The notes below the pieces were generated by a model. It worked only from the letters and a program-made list of their open reading frames with translations. It did not search any database and was not told where the DNA came from. A DNA stretch of 64,000 nt from Virgibacillus_F necropolis_A (GTDB lineage: Bacteria > Bacillota > Bacilli > Bacillales > Amphibacillaceae): positions 1,426,001 to 1,490,000 of the forward strand of contig NZ_CP084992.1 of the NCBI RefSeq assembly GCF_044793635.1, written 5' to 3'. Every line of letters starts with the position of its first letter. The first letter of the stretch is position 1. Position numbers and translations under genes: made by a program. This document shows, piece after piece, positions 1 through 7,939 of this stretch.

Positions 1-189
1 GACATGGACTTCATCAAGTAAGTTACCATTATAGATAGTTAGCTTACTATTTTCTAACTTTACTAACTGATTTGTATGGATATCACATGCAATAACATTA
101 GCTCCTTCCTGAAGAAGGATCTTAACTGTTTCTAACCCCATACCACCATTAGCACCGGTTACAATAATCGTTTTATTTTGTAAGCGCAA
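1..189 (-). CDS. SDR-family oxidoreductase, N-terminal part
   Basis: This is the first 63 residues of a short-chain dehydrogenase/reductase; the rest lies beyond the window edge. The protein opens MRLQNKTIIVTGANGGMG, which carries the TGxxxGxG dinucleotide-binding motif at the end of the first beta strand. An acidic residue (CDIH) follows the second strand, which usually indicates NAD preference. I place the start at a TTG preceded by a GAGGAGG Shine-Dalgarno site. It lies 16 nt after the tartrate dehydrogenase-like gene and is probably the last visible member of that operon. Substrate cannot be told from this fragment; given its neighbours a hydroxy-acid or polyol is a guess. Confidence 0.8.
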   Translation of the reverse strand, partial: MRLQNKTIIVTGANGGMGLETVKILLQEGANVIACDIHTNQLVKLENSKLTIYNGNLLDEVHV

Positions 190-205
190 TTCAAATCCTC
201 CTCAT

Positions 206-1261
206 CTAAAACATTCTTGCAAAAATTTCATTACTCACTTCTGTGGTTGTTAAAGTTCCACCTAAATCAGGCGTTGTTTTTCCTGACAATATAGTGCTTT
301 CAATTGCTTGCAAAATTTGTTTACTTATATCTCCACGCCCTAAATGTTCAAGCATTAACGCTGTTGACCAAAACTGGGCAATCGGATTGGCAAGACCTTC
401 TCCAGCGATATCAGGTGCAGAGCCATGTACTGGTTCAAACATTGATGGATATTCCCCAGTTGGATTAATGTTGGCTGATGGCGAAATTCCCAATCCTCCA
501 ACAAGTGCGGAACCTAAATCCGATAGAATGTCTCCAAATAAATTAGAAGCGACAATAACCTCAAAAGTCTCTGGCTTTTGAACAAACAATGCAGCCAGGG
601 CATCTATATAAAAAGAATTTAATTTAATATCCTTGTACTCTTCTGCAACTTCTTGGACAACTTTATCCCATAACCGCATGGAATGAATAATTGCATTGGA
701 CTTTGTTGCACTTGTTACTTTAGATAAACCTTTATCAGTTGCATATTCAAAGGCAAAAGACGTAACATCCTTAATTCCTTTACGTGTCATAACGCTATTT
801 TGAACAGCTAGTTCATCATCTGTTTTATCGAACAACGAACCACCAATATTTGAATACTCGCCCTCCGCATTTTCACGAATAATAGTAAAGTCAATATCAC
901 GCGAATTACTTAATGGGCTATTAATTCCTTTCAACTGTTTAATTGGTCGGAAATTAATGTATTGCTTAAACTGCTTACGAATTGGCATGATTAATTCCCA
1001 TATCGAGATGTAGTCTGGAACACGCTTGTCCCCAATTGCTCCGAACAGGATAGCATCATACGCCGATAATGTTTCTAATCCATTATCCGGCATCATTTTG
1101 TGATGTTTTAAATAGAATTCTGAGTTCCAGTTATATTCGTCAATCTCAAAGTCTATCGTATGGTCATATTTTTCAATCATCCTTAATAATTTCAATGCTT
1201 CGACCATTACTTCTTTGCCAATGCCGTCACCTGGTAAGGCTGCAAGGTGAAATGTGCTCAT
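206..1261 (-). CDS. Tartrate/isopropylmalate-type dehydrogenase
   Basis: A 351-residue member of the isocitrate/isopropylmalate dehydrogenase fold, which oxidatively decarboxylates 2-hydroxy acids using NAD and a divalent metal. The N-terminus has LPGDGIGKEV; the substrate-arginine region has MPIRKQFKQYINFRP; the phosphate-free active-site segment FTIIRENAEGEYSNIGG is followed by the metal/cofactor motif NLFGDILSD and EPVHGSAPDIAG. The insertion RKxFxQYxNxRP resembles tartrate dehydrogenase/decarboxylase (TtuC-like) and D-malate dehydrogenases more than LeuB, and no leu genes are near. Its start overlaps the stop of the upstream M20 gene by one base (TAATG), so it is translationally coupled. 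Substrate (tartrate, D-malate or another 3-alkylmalate) is inferred, not shown. Confidence 0.85.
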   Translation of the reverse strand: MSTFHLAALPGDGIGKEVMVEALKLLRMIEKYDHTIDFEIDEYNWNSEFYLKHHKMMPDNGLETLSAYDAILFGAIGDKRVPDYISIWELIMPIRKQFKQYINFRPIKQLKGINSPLSNSRDIDFTIIRENAEGEYSNIGGSLFDKTDDELAVQNSVMTRKGIKDVTSFAFEYATDKGLSKVTSATKSNAIIHSMRLWDKVVQEVAEEYKDIKLNSFYIDALAALFVQKPETFEVIVASNLFGDILSDLGSALVGGLGISPSANINPTGEYPSMFEPVHGSAPDIAGEGLANPIAQFWSTALMLEHLGRGDISKQILQAIESTILSGKTTPDLGGTLTTTEVSNEIFARMF

Positions 1262-2490
1262 TAAGATACACCGTCATTCAAGAAAGTTAATGCAGCTTCC
1301 CTGTAAATTTCAGTAGTTTCAGCTAATTCATCCACATCTACGTATTCGTTAATCTGATGCGGAATATCTCTGTCACCTGCTCCAATTGTGACAATTGGAA
1401 TACCAGCAACATGCAAAAACGTACCATCAGTTGCTCCAGGAACACCGTTATAAACAGCTTCTTTCGTTGTTACTTTTTTAACGGCAGCTGCTACCGCTTG
1501 AACAACTTGGTCTTCTTTATCCGTATTTGTTGCAGGACGGTCTTCGATAACTTCATAATCTGCTTTAAAGTCTGGATCGTCTTCGGCAAGTTTTTCAAAA
1601 ATGCCTTCTATACTTTTAACTAGTTCTTTATGATCAAGCCCTGGAATGGTTCGTATATCTAATGTTGTCATGCAATGATCCGGAATAACGTTAATTTGTG
1701 CATCTCCCTTATAAGGTGCTTGTAATATGGTTGGGGTTATACTTGGCCACCCTAACAGCGGATGTTTCCCCAACCGCGCCTGTTCACTCTTTTCCAGTTC
1801 TTCTAAAGCAACAATAATCTTTGCCATACGCCAGTTAGGATTAATTCCACTCCACGAAATAGCGCCGTGAGCCATTTTCCCATATACATTTATAACGATT
1901 CTCATTGCGCCTCTTTGAGCAATACAAACTTGGTTTTCCTCTGGCTCGCAAATAATGGCACCATCTACATCATCTGCCCAACCTTGTTTTATAAAGTGCT
2001 TAATTCCAGTCATAAATCCTTCTTCATCACACGGAATACAAAGAATGATTTTACCAGACCACTTTTCCTTGTTTCGTAAAAGTGAATGCACAGCTGTGAT
2101 CATACATGCCAAATTACCTTTTGTATCGTTCGTTCCTCTACCATACATTCTTCCATCTACTATCTCAGCACCGAAAGGATCAAGCTCCCATGCATCGTGA
2201 TTTCCCTCTGTAACCACATCGGTATGCCCTTCAAAAAGTAACGTTTTACCTGGTTTGCCAGAGTCAACAATACCAATTACGTTTGGTCTGCCAGGATTAA
2301 CCATCTCCATATGCACTTCAATACCTAGATTTTTTAAATAGTTTGCGACAAAATTGGCTGCTTTCTCCTCATTACCATTTGGATCACCAGGTCTATAAAC
2401 ACTCGGAATACGGACTAATTCTTGTGTTAAAGAGATTACATCTTCCCTATCTTGTTTTTGTCTAGTAGTATTTATTTCTGTTTTATTCAT
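1261..2490 (-). CDS. M20 family peptidase/deacylase, ArgE/DapE type
   Basis: A 409-residue zinc-dependent M20 hydrolase of the acetylornithine deacetylase/succinyl-diaminopimelate desuccinylase group. The first metal-binding motif is LLFEGHTDVVTEG; the bridging aspartate lies in MYGRGTNDTKGNLA; the catalytic glutamate pair is in CIPCDEEGF; the last metal ligand histidine is in GDRDIPHQINEYV. The dimerisation (lid) domain covers roughly residues 195-310. It overlaps the symporter gene by 4 nt (ATGA) and the dehydrogenase by 1 nt, so all belong to one operon. No arg or dap genes are close, so a catabolic role on an imported N-acyl or amide substrate is more likely than biosynthesis. This is inference. 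Confidence 0.85.
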   Translation of the reverse strand: MNKTEINTTRQKQDREDVISLTQELVRIPSVYRPGDPNGNEEKAANFVANYLKNLGIEVHMEMVNPGRPNVIGIVDSGKPGKTLLFEGHTDVVTEGNHDAWELDPFGAEIVDGRMYGRGTNDTKGNLACMITAVHSLLRNKEKWSGKIILCIPCDEEGFMTGIKHFIKQGWADDVDGAIICEPEENQVCIAQRGAMRIVINVYGKMAHGAISWSGINPNWRMAKIIVALEELEKSEQARLGKHPLLGWPSITPTILQAPYKGDAQINVIPDHCMTTLDIRTIPGLDHKELVKSIEGIFEKLAEDDPDFKADYEVIEDRPATNTDKEDQVVQAVAAAVKKVTTKEAVYNGVPGATDGTFLHVAGIPIVTIGAGDRDIPHQINEYVDVDELAETTEIYREAALTFLNDGVS

Positions 2491-3953
2491 GCATTTGCAC
2501 TCCTTTTAATTTGATCAACACTATTATTCATCAATCTTTTATGTGTCAGTAAACTTACTATTATAAAGGCAAAAAATGATAGGACAATCGGTAGTACTAC
2601 AGAATGCATTCCTAAGGGCTGCGGATAAAACGTATCAAATAAAATGTATGTACTTATACCGAGAACCATTGAAGTAAGTGCACCGTATTTATTAGCTTTA
2701 CTCCAATAAAGTCCCATTACAATAGGCCAAATAAACGCAGCCTCTAATCCGCCAAAGGCAAATAAGTTCAACCATATCAATAAATTAGGTGGATTTAATG
2801 CCATTAAGAATACAATAGTACCTAGGATTGCTGTTATGGATACACTTAATTTTTTAACCTTATCGGACGATGCTTTTGGTTCAATATAATTTAAATAAAC
2901 ATCTTTTATAATTGTTGAACTGACGAGTATTAATAACGAATCTACTGTTGACATAATTGCTGCAAGTGGTGCAGATAATACAATTCCTGCTAACCATGAA
3001 GGCAAAACCTCTAATGCTATTAACGGCATTACTTTATCGCCTACTTCAATTCCAGGCAAAGTTGGTCTGGCAAATACGCCAATTAAATGCATACCTAGCA
3101 TGATAAATCCAACTACAAGAGTTCCGATAATAATTGCACGATGCAACGATTTAGAGTTTTTGTATGCCATTGCTCTGACTGCTATTTGCGGAAGGGCAAC
3201 GACTCCGACCCCTACCAATATCCAAAATGATGATACATAGGCAGGCGTAAGAGAAGCATCCGAACCAAACGGTGTTACAAAGTTCGGGTTCTCAGCTGTT
3301 AAATCTGCCATAATATTGGATATTCCTCCACCAGCAATAACGGTAGCAATTAACAACACTAGTGTTCCGATTACCATTACAACTCCCTGCACGGCATCAG
3401 TTACAGCAACTGCACGGAAACCTCCAATTACTACATAGACTAATACCGATACAGCAAATATGAATAATGCTGTAGTGTAGTTTAAGCCGGTTAATGATTC
3501 TAATAACCTTGCTCCTCCAACCCATTGTGCGGCCATTGCTGAAAACAAAAAGATAATAATACTTAATGCCGAAAGGATTACGACCCATTTGCTCTTATAT
3601 CGTTCTTTTAAGAAATCTACCATTGTTATTGAATTGTATTTTCGAGACATGATCGCAAATTTCTTTCCTAAAATCATTAATACAAAATATCCTGTAGCTA
3701 CCTGTGACATAGCAAGTAGTACCCAGCCAAGTCCTTCTGTATATGCGATACCCGGACCACCAATAAAACTACCAGCACTACCATAGGTTGCAGTCATCGT
3801 CATCGCTAAAACAAATCCGCCTAACTCCCTGCTCCCAAGAAAATATTCCTGTAAAAAGTTACTCGATGTATTAACATATTTACTGGCCCAAAATCCGATA
3901 AGAAAAATAACAACTAAAAATATAAGTAAAGGTGTAATTACAGCCCAATTCAT
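2487..3953 (-). CDS. Sodium:solute symporter (SSS), PanF-like
   Basis: A 488-residue polytopic membrane protein with about 13 hydrophobic helices, of the sodium:solute symporter family, closest in style to pantothenate permease PanF. Recognisable features are the early segment MTMTATYGSAGSFIGGPG, the VVIGGFRAVAVTDAVQG motif in the middle, and SAPLAAIMSTVDSLLI, which is typical of SSS sodium-site helices. It likely imports an organic anion using the sodium gradient. The upstream gene encodes a DUF997/YhdT-like small protein, and a yhdT-panF pair is also known in enterobacteria. The two reading frames share one base (TAATG). Since the downstream genes are catabolic, the substrate is probably their carbon source rather than pantothenate. 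Confidence 0.85.
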   Translation of the reverse strand: MNWAVITPLLIFLVVIFLIGFWASKYVNTSSNFLQEYFLGSRELGGFVLAMTMTATYGSAGSFIGGPGIAYTEGLGWVLLAMSQVATGYFVLMILGKKFAIMSRKYNSITMVDFLKERYKSKWVVILSALSIIIFLFSAMAAQWVGGARLLESLTGLNYTTALFIFAVSVLVYVVIGGFRAVAVTDAVQGVVMVIGTLVLLIATVIAGGGISNIMADLTAENPNFVTPFGSDASLTPAYVSSFWILVGVGVVALPQIAVRAMAYKNSKSLHRAIIIGTLVVGFIMLGMHLIGVFARPTLPGIEVGDKVMPLIALEVLPSWLAGIVLSAPLAAIMSTVDSLLILVSSTIIKDVYLNYIEPKASSDKVKKLSVSITAILGTIVFLMALNPPNLLIWLNLFAFGGLEAAFIWPIVMGLYWSKANKYGALTSMVLGISTYILFDTFYPQPLGMHSVVLPIVLSFFAFIIVSLLTHKRLMNNSVDQIKRSANA

Positions 3954-4237
3954 TATTTAATTCCCTCCTCATCCTCAAGGTCAACCTCAACAAACCAGAA
4001 TTTAACGACAATAATAACCAGAATTGCCATGATAATTGTTCCTACAATACAACTATAGAAAAACCAGGCAGGGAATCCAAATACATAACTGTACTCCTCA
4101 ACAGGTTTGCTACCCATCCCATAAGCAAAGCTAAACCACCAAATAAAGTTGAATATTACCAAACCTAATCCAATCAGCGCTTCACGATTAGCAATTTTAT
4201 ACCTTGGGTCTACTTCTTTGGCACTATTTTGTTTCAT
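3953..4237 (-). CDS. DUF997/YhdT-like small membrane protein
   Basis: A 94-residue protein with two hydrophobic helices (about residues 22-42 and 60-82) and an acidic C-terminus, of the YhdT/DUF997 type that accompanies PanF-like symporters. I start it at the second methionine (MKQNSAKEV): GGGAGG lies 8 nt upstream of that ATG, whereas the earlier in-frame ATG at 4258 overlaps the Shine-Dalgarno site itself. It is the first gene of the operon running to position 1. It probably acts as an accessory subunit or chaperone of the symporter; the family has no firmly established biochemical role. Confidence 0.8.
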   Translation of the reverse strand: MKQNSAKEVDPRYKIANREALIGLGLVIFNFIWWFSFAYGMGSKPVEEYSYVFGFPAWFFYSCIVGTIIMAILVIIVVKFWFVEVDLEDEEGIK

Positions 4238-4330
4238 CTTCTCATCCTCCCTAATCATCTTGTTTCTAGTAATCTAGCATTTTCCTCTAATCTCACTCCA
4301 CTTTTTAAGAGTATTCTAAGTATTTTATAT

Positions 4331-4344
4331 TGAATACGGTTACA
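4331..4344. promoter_or_regulatory. Candidate cre (CcpA) site
   Basis: TGAATACGGTTACA matches the catabolite-responsive element consensus TGWAANCGNTNWCA at all but one position. It lies about 95 nt upstream of the small membrane protein gene that opens the symporter operon, so carbon catabolite repression of that operon is plausible. This is a pattern match only. Confidence 0.5.
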
Positions 4345-4431
4345 TTTCATTAGACATTTATATAAACTCAATCCGTGTAAATGTTACACAATGTAAAATG
4401 ACAGGAAGAATATAAGCTCTTGTATAGTGTT

Positions 4432-4466
4432 AAAAAACTTATCTATCGTTACTATAGTAGATAAGG
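4432..4466 (-). terminator. Rho-independent terminator after the M20 amidohydrolase gene
   Basis: Read on the minus strand, CTTATCTA and TAGATAAG pair around a short loop and are followed by TTTTTT. It begins directly after the stop codon of the amidohydrolase gene and separates it from the symporter operon. Confidence 0.7.
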
Positions 4467-5876
4467 TTAGAATTTATTTGATAGAGGGGATTGATACTTT
4501 CCTTTAACAGCTATTTCTTGCTCCAATTCTTCTTTAGCCAATTCCAATAAACCCTGTTTTTCCAATAGATCAATAACACTTAAACCAAGTACTTTAGAAG
4601 CCATTAACATTCCTTTATGTCCAATCCCTGAGCCTACTGAGGCTGTAAATTGCCAGGAATGTACAGGGGTTCCAATCGGTACACATGCTGTATTAAACTG
4701 AGCAGTAGGAATATTCCAGGAAACATCTGCTACATCAGTTGACCCAGCTAAAATTCTACCTTCATCATACGGCTTGACTATAGTTTCATTTAAATTGTAA
4801 TTCACAAGGTCTAAAGGTGCACCGGAAGCCCTTACAACCGTCTCTTTTGTCCCTACATCAAATGAATTCACAAGGTCCTTAGCTAAGTTTTTATCTTGGT
4901 CATCGAATAGTGGTGGTCCAACTTTCTTCATATTATTGAATAAAACTTGACCAAGTACATTATTTGGCAACATGTTATAGCAACCAGTTAGAAAGTCGAC
5001 TTCATAATCAGTATCTGTCATCAATGCGGCACCCTGCGCAATATTCAAAACACGTTTATAGATTGAATCCACATCATGCCGGAATGGAGCACGTACATAA
5101 TACCAAATCTGCGCCCTATCCGGAGTAACATTAGGTTCGTGCCCTCCATGCGTTATTACAGAATGAATTCTTGCTCCATCAATCATATGTTCCCTTAGAA
5201 AATGAACACCAGTATCCATGAGTTGAACAGCTTTTAGTGCACTTCTTCCAGATTCAGGATTAGTAGCTGCATGGGATGCTTTACCTTTAAATGTGAACTT
5301 CACCGAATTCATAGCTAATGTACTGCTACTCCAAAGCGAATTTAATGCACCTGGATGCCAAGTTAAGCACACATCCGTATCCTTGAATATACCATCACGT
5401 ATCATATGAATTTTTCCTATCATCGTTTCTTCTGCTGGACATCCGAAGAATTTAATCGTTCCCTTTTTGTTTTCTTCCTCCATCACCTTTTTTGTAGCAA
5501 TAGCTGCACCAACACCAGCAACCCCAAAAATATTATGACCACATCCATGCCCGTTTCCGTCTTCTTCCACTGCCTCTCTTTTACTTGATACTTTTTGAGA
5601 TAAACCTGGAAGAGCATCATATTCTCCTAAGATTCCGATCACAGGTTTATCACTTCCCCATGTAGCAACAAAAGCAGTCGGCATTCCTGCTACTCCCATT
5701 TCTATGGAAAACCCTTCTTTTTGTAACATATCTGCTAACAGTTTAGAAGACTTATATTCTTGTAGCCCCAGCTCAGCGTATTCCCAAATTTGTTCAGAAG
5801 CTTCGATTAGAGTTGATTCATTTTGATCTATCCATTTCATAAATATACTATTTTCCTGCTCGATATCCTGATCCAT
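4467..5876 (-). CDS. M20 amidohydrolase, AbgB-like
   Basis: A 469-residue M20D-type amidohydrolase resembling the p-aminobenzoyl-glutamate hydrolase subunit AbgB. Motifs seen are GILGEYDALPG, the metal-binding GHGCGHNIFG, the catalytic PAEET, and TWHPGALNS. A late histidine in GTPVHSWQFTASVGSGIGHKGM completes the metal site. AbgB-type proteins have longer C-termini than AbgA or hippurate hydrolases, and the length here fits. It is a single-gene unit with its own terminator and about 430 nt of upstream DNA. The natural substrate is likely an N-acyl amino acid or folate breakdown product. AbgA and AbgT partners are absent from the window, so it may act alone or with an unlinked transporter. Confidence 0.8.
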   Translation of the reverse strand: MDQDIEQENSIFMKWIDQNESTLIEASEQIWEYAELGLQEYKSSKLLADMLQKEGFSIEMGVAGMPTAFVATWGSDKPVIGILGEYDALPGLSQKVSSKREAVEEDGNGHGCGHNIFGVAGVGAAIATKKVMEEENKKGTIKFFGCPAEETMIGKIHMIRDGIFKDTDVCLTWHPGALNSLWSSSTLAMNSVKFTFKGKASHAATNPESGRSALKAVQLMDTGVHFLREHMIDGARIHSVITHGGHEPNVTPDRAQIWYYVRAPFRHDVDSIYKRVLNIAQGAALMTDTDYEVDFLTGCYNMLPNNVLGQVLFNNMKKVGPPLFDDQDKNLAKDLVNSFDVGTKETVVRASGAPLDLVNYNLNETIVKPYDEGRILAGSTDVADVSWNIPTAQFNTACVPIGTPVHSWQFTASVGSGIGHKGMLMASKVLGLSVIDLLEKQGLLELAKEELEQEIAVKGKYQSPLSNKF

Positions 5877-6124
5877 AAATATCCTCCTTATACAATAGAC
5901 GAAGTATAGATAACTTCAATAATTAAATAGAACTATTACATTATGAGAGAATAAATGATGACCATTTTCAAAGTGTATACACAACTCTCTCTTTTATTTA
6001 AAAAATGGTATCACAAGTAGTGGGAAATATCTATATATTATGAAATTTTATCAGTAATGATATATTGTTCGGTTAAAAGAAAATGCCCATAAATAGTTAA
6101 TATGCTTGAAGTGACAGGAGAAAT

Positions 6125-6236
6125 ATGAATAATACATCAAAGTCTATTCAGGTTTATCGGGAGATTATATAGAAAGCACGCATGATGTGCACAATGCAGT
6201 AGTTACAGCTAAGGAAGAGCTTGGAGCTATTGTCTA
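6125..6236 (+). pseudogene. Remnant of the 5' end of an asparaginase gene
   Basis: The sequence starting at the ATG at 6125 is almost identical for about 90 nt to the beginning of the intact asparaginase gene at 9626 (both encode MN-TSK-IQVYR). Loss of one G after the codon for Tyr-Arg shifts the frame and brings a TAG stop after 15 codons. Similarity fades beyond about 6220, and no further asparaginase sequence follows. The rest of the gap between 5877 and 6308 holds only AT-rich DNA and the terminator below. The fragment is therefore a dead duplicate or a deletion scar of an asparaginase gene, on the same strand as the intact copy. Confidence 0.85.
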
Positions 6237-6243
6237 AAAACCA

Positions 6244-6296
6244 TTAAAAAAGCCTTAAATGAACATGTGCATTCATTTAAGACTTTTAATTTTTAT
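6244..6296 (-). terminator. Terminator after the gntP-like gene
   Basis: CTTAAATGAA (6254-6263) and TTCATTTAAG (6272-6281) form a 10-bp stem with an 8-nt loop. On the minus strand it is followed by GGCTTTTTT; on the plus strand T-rich sequence also follows, so it may work in both directions. Confidence 0.75.
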
Positions 6297-6308
6297 TTCA
6301 CCATTCTA

Positions 6309-7667
6309 TCAAACCAAAATAACCCACAAAATAAACGTCACTACTATCGATACAATGCCTTGTATTAAGGTCCCCGCGGTCTGAGCTTTATACGCTTGCG
6401 TCACCGACATGCCACTGAATTCCTTTACAACCCAGAAGTAACTATCATTTACATGTGATACAACCATTGCCCCTGACCCAACAGCCATTACTACTAAAGC
6501 AAGCGGTACTGCACCCTCTATACCTAATTGCGGTAAAAGTGGTGCTATTAATGAAGATGTAATAACTAAAGCTGCTGTTGAAGATCCTTGTGCTGATTTC
6601 AATGCCGCAGCAATTATGAACGGAATGAAAACAAACATTGCACCCGTAAAAAATGCACTATCCCCAAATTGTTGAATAAAATCGGCAACTGGAGTAGCTT
6701 TTATAACGGAACCGAAAGCCCCACCTGCACCGGTAATCAACAAAATTGGTGCTGATTCTTTTATTGCAACTCCAATCCATTCTGTTAGTGTTTCTTCGTT
6801 ATACTTTGGCAGTAGCAAAAATGCAAACAGAACACCAATTAATAACGCAACTACTGGTGATCCTAAGAACAGTAGAATATCAAATAACGTGCCAGTCCAT
6901 CCTGCAAATGTGATGACTGAACTAAACCCAATTAATAGAATCGGAATAACAATTGGTGCAAATGATTTAATAGTGGATGGCATTTCACCAAACTCTTTTA
7001 AAATGGTTTCATAATCATATGTCAGTTCCGCATCTTCACCTTCGACCTTAATTTTTGTTCCTACTCTCATTGCCCATAGGTAACCCGCAATAATTGCTGG
7101 AATGGATACGATAATACCCATTAAAATAATTGTTCCAAGAAAGTCTTCTGCACCAATATTACCTGCTGCAGCTATTGGTCCTGGTGTTGGCGGAACTAAT
7201 GTGTGTGTCGCAAATAAACCCGTTGATAGCGCAATTGCCATGGAAGCTATTGTCACTTTTGCCCGTTTTGCAAGTGCTTTTTGTAAGGAAGATAATATAA
7301 TATAACCTGAGTCACAAAATACTGGAATACTTACAATTGCACCAATGAGACTCATTGCCATCTGTGGTCGTTTTTCGCCAACAATTCGTAAGACAACTTC
7401 TGCCATACGCAATGCTGCACCTGACTTTTCCAATATTACCCCGATAATTGTACCAAAAACAATTACTAGACCAATACCCCCCATTAATCCACCGAATCCA
7501 TTGTTTACAGATTCAATAACGGTTGACAGTGGAAGTCCTGCTAAAATCCCAATGGCAAATGCGGCAAATAATAATGACAGAAACGGATGTAACTTTAACT
7601 TAGCAGTAGCAAAAATAATAAACAAAACACCGGCAACAATTAATAATATAAGACCAAATCCATCCAT
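6309..7667 (-). CDS. GntP-family gluconate/organic acid:proton symporter
   Basis: A 452-residue membrane protein with about 12-14 hydrophobic segments, of the GntP family of gluconate and related hydroxy-acid permeases. Family signatures are GLGLIVFG-like GIGLVIVFGTIIGVILEKSG, the IPVFCDSGYIIL stretch, THTLVPPTPGP, and HVNDSYFWVVKEFSGM near the C-terminus. I choose the ATG at 7667 because AGGGGGG lies 5 nt upstream; the preceding in-frame ATG at 7682 falls before that site. It stands alone between two oppositely placed or unrelated units, with a terminator downstream. Substrate could be gluconate, fructuronate, D-serine or glycerate. A role in aldonate uptake would suit the xylonate dehydratase further on, but that is inference. 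Confidence 0.85.
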   Translation of the reverse strand: MDGFGLILLIVAGVLFIIFATAKLKLHPFLSLLFAAFAIGILAGLPLSTVIESVNNGFGGLMGGIGLVIVFGTIIGVILEKSGAALRMAEVVLRIVGEKRPQMAMSLIGAIVSIPVFCDSGYIILSSLQKALAKRAKVTIASMAIALSTGLFATHTLVPPTPGPIAAAGNIGAEDFLGTIILMGIIVSIPAIIAGYLWAMRVGTKIKVEGEDAELTYDYETILKEFGEMPSTIKSFAPIVIPILLIGFSSVITFAGWTGTLFDILLFLGSPVVALLIGVLFAFLLLPKYNEETLTEWIGVAIKESAPILLITGAGGAFGSVIKATPVADFIQQFGDSAFFTGAMFVFIPFIIAAALKSAQGSSTAALVITSSLIAPLLPQLGIEGAVPLALVVMAVGSGAMVVSHVNDSYFWVVKEFSGMSVTQAYKAQTAGTLIQGIVSIVVTFILWVILV

Positions 7668-7804
7668 ACTTTCCCCCCTCATATTTTAGAAAATCTTACA
7701 CCATTCATCCCGTACATATAAGCAATAAAAAAAACTGGTATAAGTAACTATATTCATAATAGGACATCTTTTATTACTTTTATTAGTTTTATTAACCTTC
7801 TCTA

Positions 7805-7845
7805 ATTCGACAATAATTGACAAAAACCGGGAAGCGACAGGCACC
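7805..7845. repeat. Fragment of the GTGACAGGCAC-ended repeat (family B)
   Basis: ATTCGACAA...GACAGGCACC here matches the right end of the repeat at 48578-48711 and the segment around 11110-11142. It retains the terminal GAAGCGACAGGCACC but not the central hairpin. The remaining part of the 7668-7939 gap shows no other recognisable element. Confidence 0.6.
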
Positions 7846-7939
7846 TACACATGCACCAAAATCCCCATTGAAATGTGTCAAAATTTGGTTTATTGTATAA
7901 AAATATTCCGAAAATACAAAATAGAAGGAGATTAACACT

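Noticed and set aside
206..1261. Assignment of the dehydrogenase as leuB
   Set aside because: No leu operon members are present, and the arginine-region motif resembles tartrate/D-malate dehydrogenases.
1261..2490. Assignment of the M20 gene as argE or dapE
   Set aside because: No arginine or lysine biosynthesis genes are nearby and the operon is catabolic in appearance.
6125..6170. Possible short functional peptide from the asparaginase scrap
   Set aside because: The 15-codon product is a frameshifted copy of the asparaginase N-terminus; the simpler reading is a dead fragment.
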